Source: Mycolicibacterium cosmeticum
Lineage (GTDB): Bacteria > Actinomycetota > Actinomycetes > Mycobacteriales > Mycobacteriaceae
Direction of reading: 5' to 3'
Length of the DNA stretch: 64,000 nucleotides
Assembly: GCF_000613185.1 (NCBI RefSeq)
Contig: NZ_CCBB010000003.1
Location: 186,001 to 250,000, forward strand
The stretch's first letter is position 1. Each line of letters begins with the position of its first letter. Of the stretch, positions 49,327 to 58,423 are shown in pieces. The translations under genes and the position numbers were made by a program. Under the pieces are notes generated by a model. It was given only the letters and a program-made list of their open reading frames with translations, was not told the origin of the DNA and ran no database searches.

Positions 49327-50895
49327 ATGACCGAAACCCCTACCCGACCGCTGGCCCTGCTTGACGACGCGGAGCGCTACCGGACCTTCGACGAGCTGCA
49401 AGGAACCATGCCCACGGTGTGGGAGTCGATGCGGCTCGGGTTCGCCGACGAATCGGTGGTGGTGGTGCCCTCGATCAGCACCGAGGGCACCACCACCCGC
49501 AGCGGAACCATCATGGCCGCCATGGAGGAACGGGCGTTGTTCCTGCTCCTGCTGCTGCGCCAACCGCAACTGCGGATGATCTACGTGACCTCCCAGCCGG
49601 TGTCGGAATCGATCGTGGAGTACTACCTCGGGCTGCTCCCCGGCGTGATCCCCAGCCATGCGCGGGCCCGGCTCACCCTGGTGGCGGTCGGCGATGCGTC
49701 CCCCGAACCGCTCAGCGCGAAACTGTTGGCCCGGCCGCGGCTGCTGCGCGAGATCCGGGCGCTCATCCCGAACCACCGCCGCAGTCACCTGGTCCCGTAC
49801 AACACGACCGCGCTGGAACGGGATGTCGCACTGTCCCTGGGTATTCCGATGTACGGTTCGGATCCCCGCTTCGGTCACCTCGGTGGCAAGACGGGCTGCC
49901 GGCGGATGTTCGAAGAACTCGGGGTGCCCTGCCCGGTCGGCGCCGAGGACCTGCGCTCGGTCGACGACATCGTCGCCGGGATCCAGGCGATGCGGGCGCG
50001 GCGCCCGTCGCTGACCGAGGCGATCGTGAAACTGAACGAGGGCGTCTCCGGGCAGGGCAACGCCGTGGTCGACTTGCGGGAGTTGCCCGCCTGCGGGTCG
50101 CCCGAGGAGGCGGCGATCATCGCCGAACGGGTGCTGGCGATGCGGCTGGAGGCCGAGAACCTGGCTCTCGGTGTCTATCTGGAGGCGTTCGCCCGGCACG
50201 GCGGCATCGTCGAGGAACGGATCACCGGCCGGGAACTGACCAGCCCCAGCGTGCAGATGCGCGCGCTTCCGGACGGCACCGTGGAACTGCTGTCCACCCA
50301 CGATCAACTGCTCGGCGGCAAGAGCGGCCAGCGCTACCTCGGTTGCGTGTTCCCGGCCGACTCCGCCTATGCCGCGGCCATCGCCGAGTCCGCGATGGTG
50401 ATCGGTCGGCATCTGGCCGGGCTCGGGGTGCTCGGCCGGTTCGCGGTGGACTACGTCGTGGTGCAGGACGACAACGGTGAATGGACCCCGTACGCCATCG
50501 AACTGAACCTGCGCAAAGGGGGCACCACCCACCCGTTCCTGACCCTGCAGTTCCTCACCGACGGCAGTTACGGCGGCGCCGACGGAATGTACCGCACCCC
50601 GGCGGGGGCGCCGAAGTACCTGGTGGCCACCGATCATCTGGAAGACGACCGATTGAAGGCGCTGACGGTCGCCGACCTGTTCGACATCACGATGAATCAC
50701 GGCCTGCACTTCGACCAATCACGATGTACGGGAGTCGTTTTCCACATGATCAGCTGTCTCACCGAATGTGGACGGGTGGGGCTGACCGCCGTCGGTGACA
50801 GCCCCGAGGAGGCGCGGCGGGTGTACGAGCAGGCGCAGTCGGTCCTGATCGCGGAGGCGACGGCGGCCCGCGAAGAAGGAATACTCGTCGGTTGA
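49327..50895 (+). CDS. PGM1-like ATP-grasp peptide ligase
   Basis: A 522-residue ATP-grasp enzyme with a pre-ATP-grasp N-terminal domain (VVVVPSISTEGTTTRSG, RMIYVTSQPVSESIVEYYLG). ATP-grasp segments: GGKTGCRRMFEELGVP, AIVKLNEGVSGQGNAVVDL (nucleotide Lys and Gly-rich loop), GRFAVDYVVVQ and AIELNLRKGGTTHPF (metal Glu and Asn). This arrangement is that of PGM1-related ligases; PGM1 joins an unusual amino acid to peptides in pheganomycin synthesis. The substrate here is unknown. ATG at 49327 follows the cyclase stop by 4 bp. No ribosomal peptide precursor gene is nearby. Confidence 0.83.
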   Translation: MTETPTRPLALLDDAERYRTFDELQGTMPTVWESMRLGFADESVVVVPSISTEGTTTRSGTIMAAMEERALFLLLLLRQPQLRMIYVTSQPVSESIVEYYLGLLPGVIPSHARARLTLVAVGDASPEPLSAKLLARPRLLREIRALIPNHRRSHLVPYNTTALERDVALSLGIPMYGSDPRFGHLGGKTGCRRMFEELGVPCPVGAEDLRSVDDIVAGIQAMRARRPSLTEAIVKLNEGVSGQGNAVVDLRELPACGSPEEAAIIAERVLAMRLEAENLALGVYLEAFARHGGIVEERITGRELTSPSVQMRALPDGTVELLSTHDQLLGGKSGQRYLGCVFPADSAYAAAIAESAMVIGRHLAGLGVLGRFAVDYVVVQDDNGEWTPYAIELNLRKGGTTHPFLTLQFLTDGSYGGADGMYRTPAGAPKYLVATDHLEDDRLKALTVADLFDITMNHGLHFDQSRCTGVVFHMISCLTECGRVGLTAVGDSPEEARRVYEQAQSVLIAEATAAREEGILVG

Positions 50896-51509
50896 TGCCG
50901 AGACCCGGGATCCGTGATCCCGTCTGGTACGTCGCCTACGGATCCAATATGTGCGCGGCGCGATTCCACTGCTATCTCGCCGGCGGCCGCCCGGTGGGTG
51001 CGCGCCGCACCTACGCGGGCTGCCGCGACCGGACGCCGCCGGCCCGCAGGGTCGCAACCGTGCTGCCGGGCCGGCTGGTGTTCGCGGGCCGCTCGACGGT
51101 GTGGGGTGGCGGGATGGCCTTCTACGATCCCGCCGCCGCCGGGCAACTGGCCGCGCGCGCCTACACGCTGAGCTTCGGTCAACTCCTCGACGTCGTCGCC
51201 CAGGAGATCCGGCATCCGGTGGGCAGCGCCCTGGTGCCCGGCGAGCGGGTCGGCCACGGGTGGGCGCTGCCGTCCGGGGTGTACGAGACGCTGCTGCACG
51301 TGGGGGATCTGGACGGGTTGCCGATGTTCACCCTGACGTCGTTGCGGGCCCTGGAACCGCGGACACCGTCGGCGCCCTACCTTCGCACCGTGCTGGCCGG
51401 CCTGGCTGAGACGTTCGGTTGCACCGCCGAGCAGCGGGCCGCGTATCTGCTGCACGCCCCCGGTGTCACCCCCGGCTGGACGGCCCGGCAGCTGGTCCAG
51501 TTCGGGTAG
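50895..51509 (+). CDS. Gamma-glutamylcyclotransferase-like fold protein
   Basis: A 204-residue protein starting WYVAYGSNM, the substrate loop of the gamma-glutamylcyclotransferase superfamily, followed by basic and Trp-rich parts (RSTVWGGGMAFYDPAAAG) and a helical C-terminus. Some databases label such proteins histone deacetylase, which I think is wrong. Family members cyclise gamma-glutamyl groups or cut gamma-glutamyl amines; a conserved Glu can be sought near VGHGWALPSGVYE. Its ATG overlaps the ligase TGA (TGATG), so it is translated with it. A ligase making and a cyclotransferase trimming a gamma-glutamyl product would fit, but this is inference. Confidence 0.75.
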   Translation: MPRPGIRDPVWYVAYGSNMCAARFHCYLAGGRPVGARRTYAGCRDRTPPARRVATVLPGRLVFAGRSTVWGGGMAFYDPAAAGQLAARAYTLSFGQLLDVVAQEIRHPVGSALVPGERVGHGWALPSGVYETLLHVGDLDGLPMFTLTSLRALEPRTPSAPYLRTVLAGLAETFGCTAEQRAAYLLHAPGVTPGWTARQLVQFG

Positions 51510-51593
51510 TCAGCACCGGCCTCCCCGAGAAGAACGACAGAAATCGGGAACGGCGAAAAATTTCCCAGGAATACCGATCCGTGAGCGGGTGTC

Positions 51594-51606
51594 GATACGT
51601 CGTATC
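51594..51606. promoter_or_regulatory. 13-bp palindrome upstream of the 76-residue protein gene
   Basis: GATACG (51594-51599) and CGTATC (51601-51606) are exact inverted copies around T, 49 bp upstream of the next start. It is a possible regulator site; no other copy was noticed. Confidence 0.4.
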
Positions 51607-51654
51607 AGTAGAAGCGCAACGAGAATCGACACCGAGCCAGAAGGGATGCGGGCC

Positions 51655-51885
51655 ATGCGCAAGCGGCGAGCGGCGGTGTACGAAGTCCGCGATCGTCTGC
51701 ACGACGGCCGCTGCCGCCTGGTGCACTCGGACGAGATCGTCCCGACGGTGTCGGACTGGCTGGCCGAGCTCGGCGTGCAGACCCCGTTGGTCGACGACCT
51801 GGCCCGGGCGGTGTGCGAGGGCGACTGGGCCGCCGCGCACGCCGTCGGCGACATGCTGGGCGTCGACATCTCGCTGGCCGCCTGA
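51655..51885 (+). CDS. Small conserved hypothetical protein
   Basis: A 76-residue protein (MRKRRAAVYEVRDRLHDGRCRLVHSDEIVPTVSDW...) with a basic N-terminus and an acidic helical C-terminus ending GDMLGVDISLAA. No family is recognised. The ATG at 51655 has AGAAGGG at 9 bases; the ATG at 51646 is too near that site. It lies between the signalling operon and dnaK and has its own 145-bp upstream region. Probably a real gene of unknown function. Confidence 0.6.
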   Translation: MRKRRAAVYEVRDRLHDGRCRLVHSDEIVPTVSDWLAELGVQTPLVDDLARAVCEGDWAAAHAVGDMLGVDISLAA

Positions 51886-51972
51886 GCGCGCGGCACCCTT
51901 GCCCGGTGTCCCGGCCCCCTGGCTCGGGCGCGGGAACAAAATCGTGGACTGCCCCGTTGACCTGATCGACAA

Positions 51973-51993
51973 CTTGAGTGCATCAGACTCAAC
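51973..51993. promoter_or_regulatory. HAIR box (HspR operator) 1
   Basis: CTTGAGT-GCATCAG-ACTCAAC matches the HAIR consensus CTTGAGT-N7-ACTCAAG at all but the last base. It lies 86 bp upstream of dnaK and just ahead of a TTGACA -35-like element at 52000-52005. HspR from the last gene of the operon should bind here and repress until heat or unfolded protein removes DnaK. Confidence 0.9.
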
Positions 51994-52027
51994 TCTGGCT
52001 TGACAGGCGACCGCCGACAGGTGCAGG

Positions 52028-52048
52028 CTTGAGCGAGGTTCACTCAGA
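52028..52048. promoter_or_regulatory. HAIR-like box 2, diverged
   Basis: CTTGAGC-GAGGTTC-ACTCAGA matches the HAIR half-sites at 6 of 7 and 5 of 7 positions. Its start is 55 bp after that of box 1, about 30 bp upstream of dnaK. It is a plausible weaker HspR site. Confidence 0.7.
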
Positions 52049-52078
52049 TCCTTTCAAGCCAATCAGGAGGCAACCACT

Positions 52079-53932
52079 ATGGCTCGTGCGGTCGGTATCG
52101 ACCTCGGGACCACCAACTCCGTCGTCGCAGTGCTGGAGGGTGGCGACCCCGTCGTCGTCGCCAACTCCGAGGGCTCCCGGACCACCCCGTCGGTCGTCGC
52201 GTTCGCGCGCAACGGCGAGGTGCTGGTCGGTCAGCCCGCCAAGAACCAGGCGGTGACCAACGTCGACCGGACCATCCGGTCGGTGAAGCGGCACATCGGC
52301 ACCGACTGGACCGTCGCGATCGACGGCAAGGACTACACCCCCCAGGAGATCAGCGCCCGCATCCTGCAGAAGCTGAAGCGGGACGCGGAGGCCTACCTGG
52401 GCGAGGACATCACCGACGCCGTGATCACGGTCCCGGCGTACTTCAACGACGCCCAGCGTCAGGCCACCAAGGATGCCGGCCAGATCGCCGGCCTCAACGT
52501 GCTGCGCATCGTCAACGAGCCCACGGCGGCCGCCCTGGCGTACGGCCTGGACAAGGGCGAGAAGGAACAGACCATCCTGGTCTTCGACCTCGGTGGCGGC
52601 ACGTTCGACGTCTCGCTGCTGGAGATCGGCGACGGCGTCGTCGAGGTCCGCGCCACCTCCGGTGACAACCACCTCGGTGGCGACGACTGGGACGACCGGA
52701 TCGTCGACTGGCTGGTGGAGAAGTTCAAGGGCACCAGCGGCATCGACCTGACCAAGGACAAGATGGCCATGCAGCGGCTGCGTGAAGCCGCCGAGAAGGC
52801 CAAGATCGAACTCAGCTCCTCGCAGAGCACCTCGATCAATCTGCCTTACATCACCGTCGACGCCGACAAGAACCCGCTGTTCCTCGACGAGCAGCTGACC
52901 CGCTCGGAGTTCCAGCGCATCACCCAGGACCTGCTGGACCGCACCCGCAAGCCGTTCCAGTCGGTCATCAAGGACGCCGGCATCTCGGTTTCGGAGATCG
53001 ACCACGTCGTGCTGGTCGGTGGTTCCACCCGCATGCCCGCGGTGACCGATCTGGTCAAGGAACTGACCGGCGGCAAGGAGCCCAACAAGGGCGTCAACCC
53101 CGACGAGGTGGTGGCCGTGGGCGCCGCCCTGCAGGCCGGCGTGCTCAAGGGTGAGGTGAAAGACGTTCTGCTGCTTGACGTCACCCCGCTGTCCCTGGGC
53201 ATCGAGACCAAGGGTGGCGTGATGACCAAGCTCATCGAGCGCAACACCACCATCCCCACCAAGCGGTCGGAGACCTTCACCACGGCCGACGACAACCAGC
53301 CGTCGGTGCAGATCCAGGTGTTCCAGGGTGAGCGCGAGATCGCCTCGCACAACAAGCTGCTCGGCTCCTTCGAGCTGACCGGTATCCCGCCGGCCCCGCG
53401 CGGTGTCCCGCAGATCGAGGTCACCTTCGACATCGATGCCAACGGCATCGTGCACGTCACCGCCAAGGACAAGGGCACCGGCAAGGAGAACACGATCCGC
53501 ATCCAGGAAGGCTCGGGCCTGTCCAAGGAAGAGATCGACCGGATGATCAAGGACGCCGAGGCGCACGCCGAGGAGGACCGCAAGCGCCGCGAGGAGGCCG
53601 ACGTCCGCAACCAGGCCGAGTCGCTGGTGTACCAGACGGAGAAGTTCGTCAAGGACCAGCGTGAGGCCGAGGGTGGATCCAAGGTTCCCGAGGACACCTT
53701 GACCAAGGTGGACGCCGCGATCGCCGAGGCCAAGACGGCCCTGGCCGGCACCGATATTGCCGCCATCAAGACGGCGATGGAGAAGCTGGGCACCGAGAGC
53801 CAGGCCCTGGGCCAGGCCATCTACGAGGCCACCCAGGCCGAACAGTCCGCCGGTGGTGAGTCCGGTGGGTCGTCCGCCGACGACAACGTGGTGGACGCCG
53901 AGGTCGTCGACGAGGATCAGGAGCGCAAGTGA
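52079..53932 (+). CDS. dnaK: Hsp70 chaperone DnaK
   Basis: A 617-residue DnaK of normal length. ATPase: [21 protein letters not shown] at the start (phosphate loop 1; quoted to identify), [18 protein letters not shown] (loop 2), [10 protein letters not shown] (adenosine). Linker [16 protein letters not shown], then the peptide-binding domain and a helical lid ending in Gly/Ser and [14 protein letters not shown]. It refolds proteins with DnaJ and GrpE and is a co-repressor with HspR. ATG at 52079 is preceded by AGGAGG at 9 bases. Controlled by HAIR boxes. Confidence 0.98.
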   Translation: MARAVGIDLGTTNSVVAVLEGGDPVVVANSEGSRTTPSVVAFARNGEVLVGQPAKNQAVTNVDRTIRSVKRHIGTDWTVAIDGKDYTPQEISARILQKLKRDAEAYLGEDITDAVITVPAYFNDAQRQATKDAGQIAGLNVLRIVNEPTAAALAYGLDKGEKEQTILVFDLGGGTFDVSLLEIGDGVVEVRATSGDNHLGGDDWDDRIVDWLVEKFKGTSGIDLTKDKMAMQRLREAAEKAKIELSSSQSTSINLPYITVDADKNPLFLDEQLTRSEFQRITQDLLDRTRKPFQSVIKDAGISVSEIDHVVLVGGSTRMPAVTDLVKELTGGKEPNKGVNPDEVVAVGAALQAGVLKGEVKDVLLLDVTPLSLGIETKGGVMTKLIERNTTIPTKRSETFTTADDNQPSVQIQVFQGEREIASHNKLLGSFELTGIPPAPRGVPQIEVTFDIDANGIVHVTAKDKGTGKENTIRIQEGSGLSKEEIDRMIKDAEAHAEEDRKRREEADVRNQAESLVYQTEKFVKDQREAEGGSKVPEDTLTKVDAAIAEAKTALAGTDIAAIKTAMEKLGTESQALGQAIYEATQAEQSAGGESGGSSADDNVVDAEVVDEDQERK

Positions 53933-54537
53933 GTCAGGACGATTCGCACGAGCCGGTGACCATCACCGACAAACGGCGCATCGACCCGGTCACCGGCGAA
54001 ATCCGCGAGCAGGAGCCGACCCCTCAGGACAATCCTGAGGGCTCGGCGCCCGCCGAGACCGCCGGGGCGAGCGATCAGAAAATCGCCGAGTTGACCGCCG
54101 ATCTGCAGCGCGTGCAGGCCGAGTTCGCCAACTACCGCAAGCGCGCCATGCGCGACCAGCAGGTCAGCGCCGAGCGCGCCAAGGTCGCCGTGATCACCCA
54201 ATTGCTGGGTGTGCTCGACGACCTGGACCGGGCCCGCAGCCATGGCGACCTGGAATCCGGGCCGCTCAAGGCGGTCGCCGAGAAGCTGGTCAACACCCTT
54301 GAGGGACTGGGGCTTTCGGCCTTCGGCGCCGAGGGTGACCCGTTCGACCCGGCGCTGCACGAGGCCGTGCAGCACGATGGCGACGGATCGAATCCGGTGA
54401 TCGGCACCGTGATGCGGCAGGGCTACAAGGTCGGCGATCAGGTGGTGCGCCACGCGATGGTCGGGGTGGTCGACACGGTCGAGGAGGCCGTCAATGCAGC
54501 GCCCGGCGAAGAACAACCCGCAGAATCAGAGAACTAG
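53929..54537 (+). CDS. grpE: Nucleotide exchange factor GrpE
   Basis: A 202-residue GrpE. An acidic N-terminus with Pro/Glu leads to the long coiled coil ([21 protein letters not shown] in part) and the C-terminal beta domain with [18 protein letters not shown] and [20 protein letters not shown]. It releases ADP from DnaK. GTG at 53929 overlaps the dnaK TGA in GTGA, so translation is coupled. Slightly shorter than the M. tuberculosis protein (235). Confidence 0.97.
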   Translation: MSQDDSHEPVTITDKRRIDPVTGEIREQEPTPQDNPEGSAPAETAGASDQKIAELTADLQRVQAEFANYRKRAMRDQQVSAERAKVAVITQLLGVLDDLDRARSHGDLESGPLKAVAEKLVNTLEGLGLSAFGAEGDPFDPALHEAVQHDGDGSNPVIGTVMRQGYKVGDQVVRHAMVGVVDTVEEAVNAAPGEEQPAESEN

Positions 54538-54557
54538 CACCGGAGAGGAGGTGACGC

Positions 54558-55745
54558 ATGGCCCAGCGTGAATGGGTCGAGAAAGACTTCTACAAGGAGC
54601 TCGGCGTCTCCTCCGGCGCCACCAAGGACGAGATCAAGCGCGCCGCGCGCAAGATTCTCGCCGAGAACCATCCGGACCGGAATCCCGGTAACAGCGCCGC
54701 CGAGGACCGCTACAAGGCGGCTTCCGAGGCCAAAGAGGTGCTGACCGACGACGCCAAGCGCAAGGAGTACGACGAGACCCGTCGGCTCTTCGCCAACGGC
54801 GGATTCGGCCGGCGCTTCGGTGGCGGTGGTGGAAGTCCGTATGGCGGCGGTGGCTTCAGCTCCGACGGTGCCGAGTTCAACCTCGGCGACCTGTTCGACC
54901 AGGCCGGCCAGGCCGGTGGTGCCAATATCGGCGACCTGTTCGGTGGCCTGTTCGGCCGGGGCGCACAGCAGCCCAGGCCGAGCCGGCCCCGCCGGGGCAA
55001 CGATCTGGAGACCGAGACCGAACTGTCGTTCATGGAGGCCACCAAGGGCGTGGCGATGCCGTTGCGGCTCACCAGCCCGGCCCCGTGCACGAACTGCCAT
55101 GGCAGCGGGGCGCGCCCGGGCACCAGCCCGAAGGTGTGCCCCAACTGCAACGGCGCCGGGGTGATCAACCGCAACCAGGGCGCGTTCGGGTTCTCCGAAC
55201 CGTGCACCGAGTGCCGCGGCAGCGGGTCGATCATCGAGCACCCGTGTGACGAGTGCAAGGGCACCGGCGTGACCACCCGGACCCGCACCATCAACGTCCG
55301 GATCCCTCCGGGCGTCGAGGACGGCCAGCGCATCCGGCTGGCCGGTCAGGGTGAGGCCGGGTTGCGCGGCGCCCCGTCGGGCGACCTGTATGTCACCGTG
55401 CACGTCCGGCCGGACAAGGTCTTCGGCCGCGACGGCGACGACCTGACGGTCACCGTTCCGGTCAGCTTCCATGAGCTGGCCTTGGGCACAACACTTTCCA
55501 TCCCGACGCTGGAAGGCAAGGTGGGAGTGCGGGTGCCCAAGGGCACCTCGGACGGCCGCATCCTGCGGGTGCGGGGCCGCGGTGTGCCGAAGCGTTCCGG
55601 TGGTCACGGCGACCTGCTGGTGACGGTGAAGGTGGCGGTGCCGCCGAGCCTGGAAGGGGAGGCGGCCGAGGCGCTGGAGGCGTACGCCAAGGCGGAGCGG
55701 GCCAGTGGCTTCGATCCGCGGGCGGGATGGGCGGGCAACCTGTGA
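54558..55745 (+). CDS. dnaJ: Chaperone DnaJ (DnaJ1 type)
   Basis: A 395-residue type I J-protein. J domain at 10-75 with the HPD motif in ENHPDRNPG; a Gly/Phe-rich region (FGRRFGGGGGSPYGGGGF); four zinc motifs CTNCHGSG, CPNCNGAG, CTECRGSG and CDECKGTG; C-terminal substrate domains with GDLYVTVHVRPDKVFGRDGDDL. It activates the DnaK ATPase and delivers substrates. A very strong AGAGGAGGTGA precedes the ATG at 54558. hspR overlaps its stop by GTGA. Confidence 0.97.
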   Translation: MAQREWVEKDFYKELGVSSGATKDEIKRAARKILAENHPDRNPGNSAAEDRYKAASEAKEVLTDDAKRKEYDETRRLFANGGFGRRFGGGGGSPYGGGGFSSDGAEFNLGDLFDQAGQAGGANIGDLFGGLFGRGAQQPRPSRPRRGNDLETETELSFMEATKGVAMPLRLTSPAPCTNCHGSGARPGTSPKVCPNCNGAGVINRNQGAFGFSEPCTECRGSGSIIEHPCDECKGTGVTTRTRTINVRIPPGVEDGQRIRLAGQGEAGLRGAPSGDLYVTVHVRPDKVFGRDGDDLTVTVPVSFHELALGTTLSIPTLEGKVGVRVPKGTSDGRILRVRGRGVPKRSGGHGDLLVTVKVAVPPSLEGEAAEALEAYAKAERASGFDPRAGWAGNL

Positions 55746-56095
55746 GTAAGAAAGACGACGCCCGCACGTTCCTGATCTCGGTGGCCGCCGAGCTGGCCGG
55801 CATGCACGCGCAGACCCTGCGCACCTACGACCGGCTCGGTTTGGTCAGCCCGCAGCGCACCTCCGGGGGCGGCCGCCGCTACTCGCAGCACGATGTCGAT
55901 CTGCTGCGGGAGGTCCAGCGGCTGTCCCAGGACGAGGGCGTCAACCTGGCCGGGATCAAACGGATCATCGAGCTGACCAACCAGGTGGAGGCGTTGCAGG
56001 CCCGGATCGCCGAGCTGACCGCCGAACTGGAACGGGTGCGCAAGCCGAGCACCGCGGTGGTGCTGTGGCAACCGCACGGCAAACGCGTTCGCTGA
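55742..56095 (+). CDS. hspR: Heat shock repressor HspR (MerR family)
   Basis: A 117-residue MerR-type repressor. The helix-turn-helix is FLISVAAELAGMHAQTLRTYDRLGLVSPQRTSGGGRRYS (parts quoted by domain, 12-50), followed by a coiled coil (GIKRIIELTNQVEALQARIAEL). A basic C-terminal tail ends KRVR. It represses dnaK-grpE-dnaJ-hspR through the HAIR boxes and needs DnaK for binding. GTG at 55742 overlaps the dnaJ TGA. Confidence 0.96.
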   Translation: MSKKDDARTFLISVAAELAGMHAQTLRTYDRLGLVSPQRTSGGGRRYSQHDVDLLREVQRLSQDEGVNLAGIKRIIELTNQVEALQARIAELTAELERVRKPSTAVVLWQPHGKRVR

Positions 56096-56106
56096 CCGGT
56101 CTTTTG

Positions 56107-56122
56107 GTTGGGTTCACCCAAC
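56107..56122. promoter_or_regulatory. Palindrome GTTGGGT-TC-ACCCAAC between hspR and the diol dehydratase
   Basis: Two exact 7-base half-sites around TC, 51 bp upstream of the dehydratase start and 11 bp after hspR. The two-base centre is too small for an RNA loop, so a DNA-binding site is more likely. It may control the dehydratase operon apart from the heat-shock operon. Confidence 0.55.
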
Positions 56123-56173
56123 AAATGGACTAACCCTTTACGAAAACGGTCCAGTCAGGGCAGGATTTGGTAC

Positions 56174-58423
56174 ATGGCCGAATCCTCCCCAGAACTGGGC
56201 CGTTTTCGTGTGCTCGACGCCAAACCCGTCAACCTCGACGGGTTCAGCGTCGCCGCGCCCGAACTCGGGCTGGCCGCCATGCACAGCCCGTTCGATCCAG
56301 AGCCCTCGCTGGTGGTCCGGGACGGCAAGGTCGTCGAGTTGGACGGCAAATCCGCCGAGTCCTTCGACGTGATCGACGAATTCATCGCGCTGTACGGCAT
56401 CGACCTGGCCACCGCCGAGGAGGCCATGGCGCTCGACGATGTCACCCTGGCCCGGATGACGGTCGACATCAACGTGCCACGAGCCGAGGTGGTGCGGCTG
56501 ATCGGCGGCACCACGCCGGCCAAGCTGGCCCGCGTCGTCGCGGTGCTCACGCCGGCCGAGATGCAGGTCGCGATGACCAAGATGCGCGCCCGCCGCACCC
56601 CGAGCAACCAGGCCCACGTCACCAACCAGCTGGACGACCCGCTGCTCATCGCCGCCGACGCGGCCAGCGCGGTGGCCTACGGTTTCCGCGAGGTGGAGAC
56701 GACGGTCCCGGTGCTCGGCGACGCCCCGTCGAACGCGGTGGCCCTGCTGATCGGCTCCCAGGTCGGCGTGCCCGGCGCCATGGCGCAGTGCTCCATCGAG
56801 GAGGCGCTGGAACTGCGGCTCGGGCTGCGCGGGCTGACCAGCTACGCCGAGACCATCTCCATCTACGGCACCGAACAGGTCTTCACCGACGGCGACGACA
56901 CCCCGTTCTCGAAAGCCATCCTCACCTCCGCCTACGCCTCGCGCGGCCTGAAGATGCGAGTCACCAGCGGCGGCGGCGCCGAGGTGCTGATGGGCGCGGC
57001 CGAGAAGTGCTCCATCCTCTACCTCGAATCCCGCTGCGTGTCGCTGGCCAGGGCGCTGGGCTCCCAGGGCGTGCAGAACGGCGGCATCGACGGCGTCGGC
57101 GTGGTGTCCTCGGTGCCCGAGGGGATGAAGGAACTGCTCGCCGAGAACCTCATGGTGATGATGCGCGACCTGGAATCCTGCGCGGGCAACGACAACCTGA
57201 TCTCCGAATCCGATGTCCGGCGCAGCGCACACACCCTGCCGGTGCTGCTGGGCGGGGCCGACTTCATCTTCTCCGGTTTCGGCTCCATCCCGCGGTACGA
57301 CAACGCGTTCGCGCTGTCCAACTTCAACGCCGACGACATGGACGACTTCCTTGTGCTGCAACGGGACTGGGGTGCCGACGGTGGCCTGCGCACCGTCAGC
57401 CAAGAACACCTGGCCCGGGTCCGCCGGCGCGCCGCGACCGCGGTGCAGGCGGTGTACCGCGATCTCGGCCTGGCCGACTACGACGACGACCGCGTCGAGG
57501 CCGCCGTCGTCGCCAACGATTCGCGCGACATGCCGCCGGGTGACCCGAAGGCCGTCGCCGAGGCCGCCGCGGCCATCGAGGCCCGCCAACTGACGGTGTT
57601 CGACGTGGTCGCCGCGCTGCACCGCACCGGTTACGCGCCGGAGGCCGAGGCCATCATGGCGCTGACCGCCGAGCGGTTGCGCGGGGACCAGTTGCAGACC
57701 TCGGCCATCTTCGACGAGCAGATGCGGGTGCTGTCCAAGATCACCGATCCCAACGACTACCGCGGCCCGGGAACGGGTTACGCGCTCACCGACGCGCGCC
57801 GTGCCGAGATCGACGATATCCGGCAGGCCCGCACCGCCGCCGAACTCACCGCCGACCAGGCCGAGTACGCTGGCCACCTGGTGGTCACCGAAGTCGAGGA
57901 GGCCCGCCAGGGCGCCAACCCGCGCGAGGTGTGCATCGGGCTCTCGCCCGCGCTGGGCCGCACCGTCTGGCTGACCCTGTGCGGGCTGACCGTCGGCGAG
58001 GCGATCCGGCAGATCACCGCCGGGTTGGAGGAGGAGGGCTGCGTGCCCCGGTTCGTGCGGGTGCGCTCCACCATCGACGTCGGGCTGATCGGCTTGACCG
58101 CGGCCAAACTGTCCGGCTCCGGCATCGGAATCGGCCTGCAGGGCAAGGGCACCGCGCTGATCCACCGCCGTGACCTGGCGCCGCTGGCCAACCTTGAACT
58201 GTTCAGCGTGGCCCCGCTGCTCACCGCCCGCAACTACCGTGAACTCGGCCGCAACGCCGCCCGGCACGCCAAGGGCATGGCACCCGTCCCGATCCTCACC
58301 GGAGGCACCGATGAATCCATCTCGGCGCGTTACCACGCCCGGGCCGTCGCGCTGGTGGCCCTGGAGCGCGACGCCAGCGAGCCCGGCGCCGCGCCGGTGA
58401 CCGTGGCGGTGCGACGAGCATGA
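56174..58423 (+). CDS. B12-dependent diol/glycerol dehydratase, fused large and medium subunits
   Basis: A 749-residue fusion. Residues 1-555 are the large (PduC/DhaB) subunit: conserved NQAHVTN (active-site His), FREVETTVPV (Glu), IYGTEQVFTDGDDTPFSKA, SGFGSIPRYDNAF (Asp). Residues about 590-749 are the medium (PduD) subunit: EVCIGLSPALGRTVWLTLCGLTVGE, with GIGIGLQGKGTALIHRRDL and NLELFSVAPLLTARNY. With adenosylcobalamin the enzyme turns 1,2-propanediol or glycerol into propanal or 3-hydroxypropanal. In most bacteria these are separate genes. Start ATG 56174 has only a weak ribosome site. The small subunit gene overlaps its end by ATGA. No microcompartment shell genes are in view. Confidence 0.92.
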   Translation: MAESSPELGRFRVLDAKPVNLDGFSVAAPELGLAAMHSPFDPEPSLVVRDGKVVELDGKSAESFDVIDEFIALYGIDLATAEEAMALDDVTLARMTVDINVPRAEVVRLIGGTTPAKLARVVAVLTPAEMQVAMTKMRARRTPSNQAHVTNQLDDPLLIAADAASAVAYGFREVETTVPVLGDAPSNAVALLIGSQVGVPGAMAQCSIEEALELRLGLRGLTSYAETISIYGTEQVFTDGDDTPFSKAILTSAYASRGLKMRVTSGGGAEVLMGAAEKCSILYLESRCVSLARALGSQGVQNGGIDGVGVVSSVPEGMKELLAENLMVMMRDLESCAGNDNLISESDVRRSAHTLPVLLGGADFIFSGFGSIPRYDNAFALSNFNADDMDDFLVLQRDWGADGGLRTVSQEHLARVRRRAATAVQAVYRDLGLADYDDDRVEAAVVANDSRDMPPGDPKAVAEAAAAIEARQLTVFDVVAALHRTGYAPEAEAIMALTAERLRGDQLQTSAIFDEQMRVLSKITDPNDYRGPGTGYALTDARRAEIDDIRQARTAAELTADQAEYAGHLVVTEVEEARQGANPREVCIGLSPALGRTVWLTLCGLTVGEAIRQITAGLEEEGCVPRFVRVRSTIDVGLIGLTAAKLSGSGIGIGLQGKGTALIHRRDLAPLANLELFSVAPLLTARNYRELGRNAARHAKGMAPVPILTGGTDESISARYHARAVALVALERDASEPGAAPVTVAVRRA

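Noticed and set aside
50895..51509. Calling the GGCT-like protein a histone deacetylase, as some annotations do
   Set aside because: The YVAYGSNM start belongs to the gamma-glutamylcyclotransferase fold; no zinc-binding deacetylase motifs are present.
56138..58336. 732-codon minus-strand frame opposite the diol dehydratase
   Set aside because: Composition is typical of antisense of a GC-rich gene; the plus strand has all dehydratase active-site motifs.
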